Of a stretch of DNA of 64,000 nucleotides, positions 24,264 through 36,288 are shown piece by piece. The notes below the pieces were generated by a model. That model was not told the DNA's origin, made no database searches, and worked only from the letters and a program-made list of their open reading frames with translations. The stretch comes from Escallonia rubra (Eukaryota > Streptophyta > Magnoliopsida > Escalloniales > Escalloniaceae), in the NCBI GenBank assembly GCA_033065855.1, contig JAVXUO010000310.1, positions 744,001 to 808,000 on the forward strand, given 5' to 3'. Both the position numbers and the translations under genes were made by a program. Every line of letters starts with the position of its first letter. Within the stretch, counting starts at the first letter, position 1.

Positions 24264-25521
24264 TGTTAACCCTACGGTTATTTAACCTAGGATTATATTT
24301 GGTTTTGATGATAACTAACATTGATGTTTATGTTGTCTAACATGCATTGAGTTGATGAAGCAATAGGAACAATCTCATACTCATGCAAACGGACTATTAG
24401 ACGAGCAACACGGTCAAAGACTCTCAACGGAACGCATCAAAGAAGGAATTCGTCGATTGAATTTTACAACGCTTTATTTCTTTCTTTGTAAACTAGACGT
24501 AGAGAGATGATCGTTACGATGACTGTATACCTAGAACTTGCCCATAGGTTTCCCTTGCATGCATAAAAGTTTTTCATTCTTTAAAAACTAGGAAACTGCA
24601 TTTTCTGGAATGCAGTCGACTGCAAGTTGGGCACCGAGGTATTACAGTCGACTGCATTGGAATGCAGTCGACTGCAATACTTCCAGTAGCCTATTACAGT
24701 CGACTGCATTTGGATTACAGTCGACTGCAAGTTGGAAATTTGAATTTCCAACGGCTACTTTGGGATTACAGTCGACTGCAATGGTGCATTACAGTCGACT
24801 GCATTTACCGTTTTGGCGCATTTAATGCTCCACCTACCCCAAACTGTCATATTTATTCCCACCTCTATAAATACTCTTTTTTGGCTTAGTTTTGATTCAT
24901 CAATTGCATTCAAAGCTCTCTTATCTTTCATATACTCAAAGATCAAAGCAATTGTTCAATCTCTCTTGTTTTTCATTGATTTCTCATCCATTTCAAGAGA
25001 GCATTTATCGTGAGCTTACATTTGAGAGATATACACTTTCATAAAGTCATCATACACTCATCTCTCTTGTTCTAGTGCTTAAACTTACTCATCTACTTAT
25101 TGAGAGTGAAATCTTGTACACAATTCTTCATCTAAAGGTTCTTGTATCAAAGCTTAGGGTTGTCAAGCTTTGGAGCTTTGGGATTGTCAAAGCTTGTTCT
25201 TGATGTGGGTATAGCATTAAGGGATTGTAAGAGGTTCGATCTTGACCGGTAAGGAAGATCATACTAGTGGATTCTAGGGCCTTTCAAGGGACTTCCTTGA
25301 AGGGGTGGACGTAAGCTTGAGGGTATATCAAGCCGAACCATTTAAATCTCCTTGTCAAGTATCTCTAAACCCTTCTCTCTTTACATTATCGTTTTACATT
25401 TGTGTTGAGATTGGTTGTTTGCTTATTTAAGTTATTGAGATTGTGGTTTGTTGTTTATTAATTTTTAAAGTAGTCTTAAAACCCTATTCACCTCCCCTCT
25501 AGGGTTATCTTTTTGGTTTCA
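24264..25521 (+). repeat. Copia 3' LTR (1258 bp)
   Basis: It matches the 5' LTR from TGTTAACC to GGTTTCA. The CAGTCGACTG palindrome occurs seven times (starts at 24613, 24645, 24665, 24697, 24718, 24769 and 24792). The TATA box lies at 24866-24873. It is about 51 bp longer than the 5' LTR because of one extra palindrome-bearing block. Confidence 0.95.
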
Positions 25522-25526
25522 GGCAT

Positions 25527-26229
25527 GAATAGCAATTATAACATATTACCATTTTTGGACATATTAAATAAACACCAATCACAGAGAAACAATGATCATT
25601 ATATAACAAAACATCTAGCGTCAATCACAACAAACAGATATCTCAGTCAGCATTATGGGTCAAATGATAATAATAATCACAACTGGGCGATCAAAATGCG
25701 AAAATCTTTAACAAAATCGTACCTATTGACTCTGGAGATTCACAATATAAATTTTATGACATTCTGGAAAATGACGAGTATAGAAACAATGGTATAAGTG
25801 TGACGAAGCAAAGTCAACTCAATGACTTGAAGCAATTACGATCGGTAAAGTTTATTCGTCCTTAATAGGATTCATAGCTTTCCCATGGCCAGTGGGTTAG
25901 ATACTAGCCAACCAAGTCCAAATAGATTTGAAAGAAGCAGATAAATATTGTGAAAAAAGGATAAGACAACTCAATAAGAATGACATCTTCTCCGTTGTCT
26001 CAGAGCAAGTTGGCATTCAATTAAGTCGCATATGAATTCAATACAAATGAATGAATGAGATAACAAGGTAGGATCCCACATTTCTTATCGTATTCTCAAA
26101 CCATTTTTCAGACTTAACACTAGTCATTCAAAAAGCACCACTCTCACTCATAAATCAAATCACTAACTTAACCACTACTTATACTTAAAAAAATTTCCAA
26201 CACTATTAAGGTTTTCCTTGACAATCTAC
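25527..26229 (-). other. Eroded Gypsy internal sequence
   Basis: The stretch lies between the Copia insertion and the Gypsy protease. In minus orientation the reverse transcriptase would be expected here, but no motif is readable. It is probably a deleted and strongly mutated pol. Confidence 0.4.
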
Positions 26230-27155
26230 TGATGCGTGATTAGAGGATAACCAATCTCCGCCCAGTATGATATCAAAGTCTCGAACAACAAATGTGATGA
26301 GATCCACAGGAAGATGTCTATCCCCTACATGGACAGTACATTTATAAAGAACTGTAGAACAATCAAAGACTCTCCCAACCGAGTGCCCATCATTGGATCA
26401 GTTTTTAAATGATGGATTTTCACCCTCAATCGCTATGTACAATTAAGGGATACAAAAGAATATGACGCTCTGGAATCAAACAATATACTAGCATCTAATG
26501 GGTTAACCTATAGTGTACCTAAAACCACGTCATCGGATGTAGTAGCGTCCTGAGCAGACATAGAATAAAGTCTCGCTAATTTCCCAGGCCTCTGCCTCTG
26601 CTGGACTTGAGACTGCTGAGTCTGGCCCTATGGGCCTTGTCCTCTTCCCTGACGAGGAACACTGCTTGTTGATGCACTGCCTGTAGGTGCAGGACGAAAA
26701 GTTGACTGATTATCTCTAGCGATTGGATAGTCTCGAACCTGATGCTTCGTGCTGCCACACCTAAAACATCCTCCAGTAAATCTATAACATGACTTACCGC
26801 CATGAATTCTTCCACACATGTCACATGGGATGGCGGAAAAAGTTGACTCGACACCCTGACCAATACTATGTGTAAGTTGAACTACAGAACTCTGCAGTGG
26901 TCCAAATCTAGTACTCTGAGTTGATCGAGCGACTACACCCTGTGCTCCTCTAAATCACATACTCTGCCTAGGTTTGAATCCCTAAGCCGATGTAGGCCTG
27001 AATTCTTGATTCTATTCCATCTTGGGGCCTTGGGTGCCCTGTGGTGCTGACTGTGCAAACTGCCGATGCTTATCAGCCTCTGTAAATCTTGCGACACTCC
27101 TCATCCCAAGTGATGTCACCAGAGCTGAGTTACCAGTCATAACCGCATCCAGATC
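26230..27155 (-). pseudogene. Gypsy gag C-terminus and protease remnant
   Basis: On the minus strand the order is gag, then zinc knuckle, then protease, as in chromovirus-type Gypsy elements. The knuckle reads CFRCGSTKHQVRDYP (about 26725-26770), with the final Cys changed to Tyr. A Gln-rich linker and LARLYSMSAQDA follow (about 26530-26575). The protease active site reads LFDSRASYSF (about 26460-26495), where the usual DSG is DSR. The motif FDIILGGDWL (about 26245-26280) is the conserved end of the protease. Stops and frameshifts are frequent. This belongs to the element whose 3' LTR is at 13421-16428. Confidence 0.85.
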
Positions 27156-27372
27156 CTGTTAGAATACATAGCAACTCTAGATACACATCTTTAAATATAT
27201 AACTTCAAAAAAGTCATCCTTACAAAAAAATTCTCTACAAAGTTCGACATGAACACAGCGGAAGTTTTAAGACAAAACATCTAATCCCCAAAATACGGAT
27301 GTCACCCTTCTTACTTTTCTTTTTACAGGTCAGGCCACCTTCTTCTTTCCTTTCCTCGACATTAAAGCAGAA
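27156..27372 (-). repeat. Fragment related to the left end of the LTR at 42808
   Basis: The words GAATACATAGCAACTCTA, CATCCTTACAAAAAAA and ATGTCACCCTTCTTAC parallel GAATACAGAGCAACTCTA and following sequence at 42808-42950. It is a diverged LTR-A end. Confidence 0.45.
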
Positions 27373-27472
27373 GACTTCCAGTTAGGATAATTTAGCTTCG
27401 GATCCAGATAAGCATTTCTATCTGAACCCGGGTAAGGATTTCTATCCGAACCCTTATTTCAATAACTCGTAC
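27373..27472 (+). repeat. LTR-A fragment left of the hAT insertion
   Basis: It is the reverse complement of 9060-9125 (GGATCCAGATAAGCATTTCT and GGTAAGGATTTCTATCCGAA blocks). The same LTR resumes at 41391 in register, after the hAT-type element and its ACTCGTAC duplication. Confidence 0.75.
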
Positions 27473-28113
27473 TAGGGCTGTATATGAATCGAGTTCGAGC
27501 CGAATATGGGTGTGTTCGAACTCGGTTCCTTTAAATTCTGGCATGTTCGAGCTCAGCTCGAGTTCGTCAAGACCCAAAATACCAATGTTTGAACTCGGCT
27601 CGAGTTCGTGACTCTGACTCTGAAACTCGGTCTCGACTCATTCAACTCGTTTAACGATACGAGCTGAACTCGAGTTTCAAAACTCGGCTCATGCTCGTGA
27701 TTAACTTTCGACCAAATCCCTTAATTTGCTCAAAAACCTCAAATCCTTTAAGCAATCAACTACAATGAATCAACTATAAAAGATACAAGGAGGGATTTAG
27801 AATAAAAAATACTGAAAAAAGAAATCTTGATTGATGGCGATGAAGACAACTGATGATGCATGCTTCTTGTGAATCAGCTCCATCTCCAAGTATTCGAGGT
27901 GAGCCTTTGCAGCTTTGATCCCAGTTGTTACCAAGCCCTCAATAGCTATCGACTGCTTTATTCCCTGTCCTGTCGAATCGGAATCTGGCGACGGAGAGAT
28001 GACGGCTTCGAAGATAGGCGACAGCGGCTACGACAGGATGTCCGTGTGTGAAGAGGGAGGGAGAGAGTGAGAGAGAGGGGATATGTGCAATCTATCAAGC
28101 GTGTTTTTATGTA

Positions 28114-28151
<38 letters not shown>

Positions 28152-30457
28152 GACGGCAGACCAAAGGGAGGCTGCCTCTAACTTGTGAGTTGTGAGTATT
28201 TAGGTTTGGTTTTAGTTTATATACTTAGGGTTTCTATTATGTTGGGTTTTATATTTTTGGCTTTTAAGGGATTGGGCTATATGTTTATAAGTGGGCTTGG
28301 GGTGTCACAACCCGAACCCACGTGTAGGCCTGTGAGCTAGGCACGTGACCGGCCGCAGACCCAATAGACTCCAATTTAGGGCTCTGTCAGGCCTTACTTA
28401 CTAAAACCAATATATGCTGCAGCGGAAATTAAAACTTCTACAAAACTCTAATTATATTTTCATATTTGCATTTAAATACATCACTTATACTAAAACTCTT
28501 CATAACTCCGATTGTCAACAACTAAAGCTAAACTAATAATCTAAAATTTTAGCAGCTCATTCAATGCAGTCTCTGAAGCTCCGCACCAAATTGTCTCTTC
28601 CTATGCTCCTCACCATCATCTTACTTTCAACCTGAAATGATAAGTAAGGAATGAGCTTCCACGTGCTCAGTAAGTAACCAATGATTCAACTAGGTGGACC
28701 ATAGCATGCAGAAAATAACTCACTTTATATTATAGCCACATTAAGAAGTCTAAAATCATAAAGTTGGTAATCATCTGGCAAAACGAAATAGAGTACATGA
28801 AACTAAAAACTGAAGTGTAAAATCATTAGCACAAGACTCACGACAACCAGTTCAATCCCAACATTAGCTCAAACGATATGCTACGGTCAGCATACATGCC
28901 TTACTGACTAGGGCCCGAAATCCCTCCTACATCTGGGATAAATAATCTGTGGACGCAAGAGCGAACCACAAGCAACAGTATTGTGCATCAACGTACAAGC
29001 CCCGTTGACTAGGGCCCGAAATCCAACTTTCCCCCGTTGGATATGGGGCACATCAATGGAATAAACTAAAAACCCCATTTGGGTTCATCGCAAACGAAAT
29101 CACTCATCAATTGATTGTCAACCATCCACAGAACCTTTCAATAATTATCAAGATGTTCAATATTCACAATAACGTCAAATACCAAACATTTCAAATCTGA
29201 GTTCCATTTCAATTTCTAAGCAAAATATCATTTACATGTTGGTCCGGTTTTTCTTTAATGAGAAATAAACCACTAAAAGCTTATTGGTAAATTAAGTCAG
29301 AGCAGTTAAACATAATTAAAACAGTCAATGTTGATAAATACCACTTTTTAACAGTAGAAAACATATACATTATATGTAAAAATACTAGTTGAATCAAAAG
29401 GTCAGTTACTTGTCGCTAACACATTTCCTCGATCCAAAATTCTCTGCATAAACCTAGATTGACATTCCATATGTTAGAACACAATCTATACTACAATACT
29501 ATAAACCTAATATCAACTACCCAAACGATGCTCACTTCTAACTCCGGAATCGCTTAACTCAAAGCGCACCTCGTACGCGGCCAACCTACCCGAAAAACCC
29601 GTACACTCCTTAATGTGCAACAATATTTCAAATTAATTATAAATTACAATAAAACACTTTTATAGCTTAAAATATTATAAAAAGTCAAAATATGAATTTT
29701 TTGAATATTTTTGAATTAAAGTAATTTCAAATTTAAACTGAGTCTTATTTATATCATAAAGACATTACTCTAATTTTTTCCAGAACATTTTCAGGGTTTA
29801 AAGGCTCCAAAAGAATTTTACGAATTTGAAATTACATAAAATACTAAAAATACATACGATTTCAGAAAATTATAAACTTTTGCCAAAAATTCTAATATAG
29901 TCTAACATGTTATACTGTAAAGTTTTACGTGCTAACAATAACCGTGTGCTAGTCTATGCACGTGTCGATCCTAACGCTAACTCAAATTTCCCGCTCCGTA
30001 CTTCTCTTCTTCTTCTTCTCTTTACTTTCTTTCCGAACCAAAACACACCCATCAGCTCATGGTTACTGTTCACGCAGCTTCCCTTGCTCCCCATTTTCAT
30101 CTCATAACCACCACTTGCTCACACATGAAACACCACTCTTAACACACACTATACACACACATATATACATGGGGTAAATGCACTTTACCCCCTATACTTT
30201 AAGGCGGTTTCACTATGGCCCTCCTTACTTAAAAAAGTTGAACTAAACCCCCCTAAACTCATCAAAACTGGGTAAAATGAACGGTTTCCATCCAAGTTAA
30301 CACAGTTTTTGGGCGGGAAGTGTTTGGCGCCCAGATCCTACATTTTTAAGACGAAACTACCCCTTTGACCCAATAAAGTGCTTAAGACTTGCAAAAAAAC
30401 ACCCAAAAAGCCACCCACTTCATTTCTCTTCTTCTGCAAACCCTAGAAAACCTGCAA

Positions 30458-30875
30458 ATGGAAGAGAGTCGTGGTCGCATGGATGTTATGGCTGCTAGAG
30501 TGTGCTACTGTGGTGTGTTGGCTCCTGTGAGGACCTCACATACATCCGCAAACTATGGAAGAAGGTTTTATAGTTGTGCACTGTATGGGGTATGTATATT
30601 GTTTAAGTTTGTATGTATTTTTACTTAGCAATTTTTTGTAATGGCTCCTAATCTTAATTCTTGGTTCTTTGTAGGTCCAAAACAATTGTGAATATTTTCA
30701 GTGGGTTGACCCACCTCTGTGCCAAAGGGGTAGGGAGGTGGTCTCTAAGTTGCTCAATCGCACGACCAAGGTCGAGGAAGAACTGGCCATAACACGCAAG
30801 AGGGTAAAGATGTACAAGAAGCTCATGTTTGCAAGTTGGGTGCTGTTGATGCTTGTGATAATGCTTAAGACTTAG
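30458..30875 (+). CDS. GRF-type zinc-finger membrane-anchored small protein (two exons, in MULE)
   Basis: Exon 1 is 30458-30589 and exon 2 is 30675-30875. The intron has a GTATGT donor at 30590 and a TTTGTAG acceptor ending at 30674. Splicing gives an open frame of 110 codons with no lesion. Residues 16-54 form a GRF zinc finger: CYCG at 16-19, GRRFYSC ending at Cys40, Cys49 and EYFQW at 50-54. Residues 65-93 are charged and coiled-coil-like. Residues 94-108 are hydrophobic and could be a C-terminal membrane segment. Small plant proteins with the same plan are widespread and mostly of unknown function. GRF fingers in other proteins bind single-stranded nucleic acid. The ATG at 30458 is chosen over 30389 because the finger follows it at the usual distance. 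The gene lies just inside the left TIR and is transcribed towards the transposase. Whether it helps transposition or is a captured host gene is open. Confidence 0.8.
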
Positions 30876-31483
30876 TTAATGTTGTTAGTAAGCACAAAAA
30901 AGTACAGGGGGCAAACTGTCTTAGGCATTTTGTAACCTAAAAATGATGTACTTTGGATGTAATTTGTGAGCAATGTTTCTTAGAATTAATCAATGTTATG
31001 TACAAGGTATTTATTTGTTGTTTTTTTGTGTGTGCAAGTTGGGATAATGTGTATGTTCAAGCTGCTGTAGTGTGTTTATGCAAGCAGTTAGAAGTGTGTA
31101 AACTGAAGGCTATGGTTGGAAGGGTGGTTGTGAAGGATGTTGGAAGTGTATGTATGCAAAGGAAGGCATGAAGTACTCCTGGTCAAATAAACATTACCAG
31201 CTGCACAACAAGTTCCAAAGCTAAGCTAAAAACCAACAAGGTCAAATAATGCAAAACTAGAAAAACAGTTTCATTCAACAAATGCTTGAATCCATATGGT
31301 CAAAATTACACCCTGTCAAACTGAGCCCACAAACACCATAAAGTACTCATATCTGCAAAAATAAGTGTGTTTTCACTTCACTACTTCACACAACCAGAAT
31401 AAAGTATGTTCACATACTAAGAGTCTGCCTAAAAAACAACCCAAATGATTAAAAAAAAAGATGTTTTTTGCAACAACCTAAAA

Positions 31484-31891
31484 CTAGGTGCTTTTAGCTG
31501 AAGTCTTCTTCTTCTTTTTAGCAGCTTCAACAAATGCTTTTTTCCTTAGTGCCGCATCAATCCTGATTTTCTCCCTTGTTGTCTCAACATCTGCCAATCT
31601 TGTTGCTTCATTTGCAGTAGGAGTGGACACAGAGCTACTTACAGAACTAGGTATCCAAACAGAAGGTAACCTCCTGGCTACATTAGCAGCAGCAGTAAAT
31701 CTTGCTGTAGTGGCAGTATCTTCCTTCATAGGTGCAGCAGCTTCTTCAGTAGTAGCAGCAGCAGCTTCTTCAGTAGTAGCAGCAGCTGCTTCTTCTTGCC
31801 ATCCTGGGATTCCAGTCTTCTTAGTAGCAAATCTCCCACCTAAGGCTCCAGTATGCTTCTTACCAGCTGGAGCTTTACTTTTGCCTTGCAT
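31484..31891 (-). CDS. C-terminal tail-like frame of the MULE transposase region
   Basis: A minus-strand frame of 135 codons lies about 200 bp downstream of the transposase frame. It is basic at both ends, with an Ala/Thr/Glu tandem repeat (AAAATTEE units) in the middle and a run of five lysines near the end. Plant MULE transposases often end in a low-complexity basic tail after the zinc knuckle, and a possible splice donor (GAG|GTAAAA) lies near 32142. It may be a last exon of the transposase or a separate small gene. No known domain is visible. Confidence 0.45.
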   Translation of the reverse strand: MQGKSKAPAGKKHTGALGGRFATKKTGIPGWQEEAAAATTEEAAAATTEEAAAPMKEDTATTARFTAAANVARRLPSVWIPSSVSSSVSTPTANEATRLADVETTREKIRIDAALRKKAFVEAAKKKKKTSAKST

Positions 31892-32091
31892 TTAGTGGCT
31901 GTGTTAAACATCAAAGCCAAATCTACATTTTATCTGCAAAAACAAAATTGAAAAATACTTACAAATGCTGCTACATCATTAACTTCAACATTTACTCCAT
32001 CACATACCCCCATAGCATTCAATCCTCTAGCATTCAATCATCTTCTAGCATTCATTTGACAAGGCTGACCAGTAATTAATGTTAGCAGCAA

Positions 32092-34940
32092 CTACAACCA
32101 AAAAGTAAAATAAACCATCTTTAAAAAGTATAACATTTTTACCTCTGATGCCTGCTGATTTGAGGTCCCAATGTGTTGCTTGCCTATCCTTGACTTTGGG
32201 TGCACTGGGCCCTTGTAGCTTCTCAAGTTATGCCCAATTTGAAGGCATTTAGCACAAGTCATCACCCTCTCCTTTCTGGACACACTGGTTTCTCCCCCAA
32301 CCTCATCACAAGACTTTCTCCTCAATTTCTTTGGCTTACCAACTGGTTTCCTATAAAATGGTGGTGCTAATGGTTCAAGCTCAGCTTTCTCCCAGTCAGA
32401 CTCACCAGGGACTGGATGTATCATGCTATTGTATGCTGTCAGGTATGTCTTCTTGCTGTAATATGGATGTACATAGCTTTCGGGTATCTCTCTATTCAAA
32501 TAAATAGAGGCTACAACATGCTTGCAAGGGATTCCTGTGAGTTGCCACATTCTACAGTTACAGGTCATCTGCCTCAAGTCAACAACCCTTGTCTTCCCAA
32601 ATGATTCAACTTCAAACTCCAATTCACCACACCAAGATGCAAAACAGTCTTTTGAGGCTGCTTTTATGGTCTCTAACTTCTCCAAAATATTGGGGCAAAT
32701 GACACCATCATACCTCTCCATACCCATCTTTTTTACTTGTATCATTGTCATCACATGCTTTCTTATCCACTCTATCATGGACACTATGGGCATATCTCTA
32801 GCTTCCAGAATATAGCTATTAAAACACTCATTGAGGTTGTTGACAAGAATGTCACACTTTGAAGTTGTACCAAAGTGTGACCTAGTCCATGTGGCAGGAT
32901 CCAAGGCACTTAACCACTCATGAGCCTCTCCATCTTTGTCAATCTGCTTAAGCTGATTCATCTTCTCCATAAAATCATTAGGGTTGCTAGCCCTAGCTGC
33001 ATTCCACAAGAAATATTTGAACTCCTTCCCCTTAAATTTCTCTCTAAAATTAGCATAGAGATGCCTCATGCAATATCTATGCTCAGTTGTTGGCAACAGC
33101 TCTTTAAATGTCTCTACCAAGCCCTTTTGTCTATCAGAAATAAAAACCCAACCATTCTCTGTATCTCTACCAAGTTCTCCTACTAACTGCCTCAGAAACC
33201 AAGAGCTCTTATTTTCTGTCTCAACTACATCAATTGCAATTGGGAACATGTTATCATTCCCATCCCTTCCAACTGCACTAAGTAACTGACCCCCATACAC
33301 AGTTTTCAGAAAACAGCCATCTAACCCAATAATTGGCCTACAACCTTTAACACAACCTGTCTTTTGAGCTTCAAAACTAACAAACAGCCTCTGAAAAACT
33401 GGTCCTATATCAGGAGAAGGTCTTTCAGTGGCTACAAAATATGAAATCCCTGGGTTATATTTCATTAAAGTCTTCCCATAGTCCCAAATCTTGGCATATT
33501 GCATTCTAACATCTCCATCAACTAACTCCTTTGCCCTCTTCTTAGCTCTGTACAACTGAGACTTACTCACATTTGCATTCAAATCCTTTTTAATCATATT
33601 CTTCATTGATTTTATGTTCCATGTAGGATCATCCCTCAATTTCTCTAAGTAGTGTTCTGAGATATACCTAGATGTGACCAAGTGATTGTCAAAGTCTCTA
33701 CCACGTGTGTTTTTGGTGAAAGGTCTTAATTTGGAAGGTGCTATGTCCACCAATTGGAGAAGCATGGATTCTCCACTGACATTCACCATGATCTTTATGC
33801 CAGTACTTACACACAACAGTAATCCTTTTGTTCTCATTTTTTTTATATACAAAATCATACCCTCTTTTTACACAATGCAGCTTCAAAGCCTGCCTAAACA
33901 CCTGTGGGTTGGGAAACTTCATCCCAACAGTAAGGTCAGGACCTATTTCCCCATCCCAACCAGTTTTGGCATTGAATTCTTGGTACCTAGGTCTATCTCC
34001 ATCATCAGATTCAGACCCTTCCAAACTTCCTAACTCATCAGACTCATCCCCATCAGAAAACCATTTGTCAGTCCCTTTATCCATATTCACATTCATGTTG
34101 TCCCTACTTTCTGGCACCCCACTTTCTGGCATCCCAAATATATCATCATCTTCATGACCCCTCTCTAATCCTTCATGAAGTTCAGGTGGATCGGGCCCTT
34201 CATCCCTCACACCAGAAGTGTTGAGCCCATAATTTGTTCCCAATTCCACATCCACATCCTCATCCTAATCCACATCTTCATCTATACCCTCATCAACATC
34301 TTCATCTACACCCTTATCCATATCCAGATTGTTTACATTTACATGAACACCCTCATCTACATTATTCTCATCACCTCCATTTAGACCCTCACATACACCC
34401 TCACTACATACCCCTTCATTTACATTTACATCAACATTACTAACCCCTTCATTTACATTTACATCAACATTATTAACCTCAGCCTGAGTAACATCCCCAT
34501 CACCCAAAGGCATGTCATCAACCACAACCCCATCCCCATAATCAGGCTTAATCATTAACACATCTTCAACCACATCTTCACTATCTTGTCCAATTACTTG
34601 ACCATCCTTTCCAACTACTTGTAGAGGATCCACCCTTTTCTACATAAATAGGTAAACAACCACTGTCCCTATAATACCTAATCATGTCAATCACACCCAT
34701 GTCATCTGTAATAGCCCTCAGCCCATAGTCAAAGCTAACTCCAGGTATGACATAATAAAGAAGGCTAGAACTAGGTAGCTTCAAATCTCATAATATATCA
34801 ATTAGTTCCCAGTAAGATACCAAGTCTATGTCATAGTCATGAATGTATTCAACCAATCCACCTTGGTATGACCTATTTGGTTTACTACTAAAAAGTCCTC
34901 CATAGTGGATTTCTAAGGTTACTCTGTCAAACACATCCAT
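32092..34940 (-). pseudogene. MULE transposase (PB1-like, MuDR, MULE, SWIM, zinc knuckle), decayed
   Basis: From the ATG at 34938-34940 the order is as follows. First is an N-terminal PB1-like region (TLEIHYGG ... VEYIHDYDIDLVSYWEL). Next is an acidic Asp/Asn/Val repeat (34265-34633) with NVDVNVNEG units. The MuDR N-terminal domain follows (TVGMKFPNPQVFRQALKLH, KYWHKDHGECQWRIHAS). The long frame 33700-32092 then holds the MULE transposase core (IGLDGCFLKTVYGG, FISDRQKGL), a SWIM finger (CNCRMWQLTGIPCKH) and a knuckle CAKCLQIGHNLRSY whose last Cys is lost. Lesions: TGA at 34788-34790, a frameshift near 34640, TAG at 34265-34267 and a frameshift near 33700-33715. A working copy would cut at the TIRs and insert with 9-bp duplications. 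This one is inactive, although the catalytic part is uninterrupted. Confidence 0.93.
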
Positions 34941-35710
34941 TTTATCTGTAGTAAAATAATATCAATTTATTACTATACAATAATAAATCTCTAAGGTAAA
35001 CTATTTGTTTTGATAGTGCAGTATATATGTGACTGACATGTATAATCAGTCACTCAAGACAAATGCAGTTTATTAAAGTAAGGGGTAAAGTGCATTTCTA
35101 AACTAACTAGTGGCTCAGCAACGAAGTAAGGGATAAACTCAATACAAATGTTGTTCAAATGCACACTTTATTAAAGTAAGGGATAAACTACATTTCTAAA
35201 CTAACTAAACTAATGATTCAGAAAGTGTGGTCCAAATGCACAGTTTATCATCCACCCAATACAGATGTTGTTCAAATGAACAGTATATTCAACAACTGTG
35301 GTCCAACAAAAAGGAATCCCTCTTCCGCCCCCACAACAAACACTGCGGTCCCCTATATACATGAATTTCTAAACCTTAATTCCTGCATGCATCTCAACTT
35401 ATACATGCAAAGTTGCATGAAATGTAAACCCTACATTTAACGAAAACGTATTATTGTAAACCCTAATTCCTAAATCAAAACTGTTTAACGAGATGTACAG
35501 CATAAAACCATTTCATAAATGTACTCCCAAATTGAAAACAAAAAACCCTAAATTGAAAATCCTAAACTGTTGATACGAATTTAATAGTGGGCAACAGGTG
35601 AGCAATACACTACACCAAAACTGCCCTATGGTGACAAGAAGGCCTACGGTACAAAAGGAACCGTAGGTACAAGTTATGTATGCCTACGGTTACGACTTGT
35701 ACCGTGGCTA

Positions 35711-36280
35711 TTCGTGCTGCTTCGGTTTGGAAGAGCAGTCACGACGGTGCTTACCGTGGGGGCAGAAGTGTGGCAACTCCCTCTCTCTCTTCCCCCCAAC
35801 AGACGCACGACTCTCTCTGTCTCTCTGTGACTTGTCTCTCAGTCTCTCACCCACTACCAAACCGAAGACGGCAGACATCACCCCCGACGGCGACACGCTC
35901 ACACGGCGGCCGGCAGGGGCTTTCACCTCCACCAGCCGACTCTCTCTATTGAGGAGAGCTCAGATCTGGAACGAGTGGTCGGAGTGGAGCCATGGAAGGA
36001 GATGGAGATGGACCGGCGAAGAAGTCTTTGAGGTGAGGACTCCATCGGCCAAGAACCCACTGCCGGCGACGACGCGTCGACGACCGGTGACCCGTGACCG
36101 GTTAATTAATCAACTGCCTTCATCATTTTTAGATTTAGGTACACATTTCAGATTGTTAATTGATCACTTGCTTTCCCAATTGAGCTTTTTAGATTGTTAA
36201 TTGAGGTCATTGAGCATTTCGGAATGTTGATTATGCATTTCTTATCAATTGAGCATTTTCGATTGTTCATCAAGGTTGCT
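35711..36280 (+). other. CACTA internal sequence of unknown origin (CT-rich, then GC-rich)
   Basis: A CT-rich block (35778-35850) is followed by GC-rich sequence with an open frame (35676-36200). The look is that of a captured 5' untranslated region and first exon, but I recognise no domain and cannot assign it to the methylesterase. Confidence 0.35.
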
Positions 36281-36288
36281 TTCCTAAT

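Larger units (their letters stand above)
17496..25526 (+). mobile_element. Ty1/Copia LTR retrotransposon, nearly complete, with GGCAT duplication
   Basis: The element spans 17501-25521 and is flanked by the direct repeat GGCAT (17496-17500 and 25522-25526). Two LTRs begin TGTTAACC and end TTGGTTTCA. Between them lie a primer-binding site, gag, protease, integrase, reverse transcriptase and RNase H in Copia order, and a polypurine tract. Protease and integrase precede reverse transcriptase, which defines Ty1/Copia. It sits inside the remains of a minus-strand Gypsy element. By eye the LTRs differ at about 30 of 1.2 kb, mostly transitions, plus one 52-bp length difference, so insertion was fairly recent. 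The coding region has several stops and at least two frameshifts and cannot act on its own. Confidence 0.95.

Noticed and set aside
31488..31895. 135-codon + strand frame antisense to the transposase tail
   Set aside because: Mirror of the Ala/Glu repeat on the minus strand; the minus frame fits the MULE context better.
34175..34443. + strand frames rich in His/Pro/Ile/Tyr
   Set aside because: Antisense of the acidic Asp/Val repeat of the transposase N-terminus.
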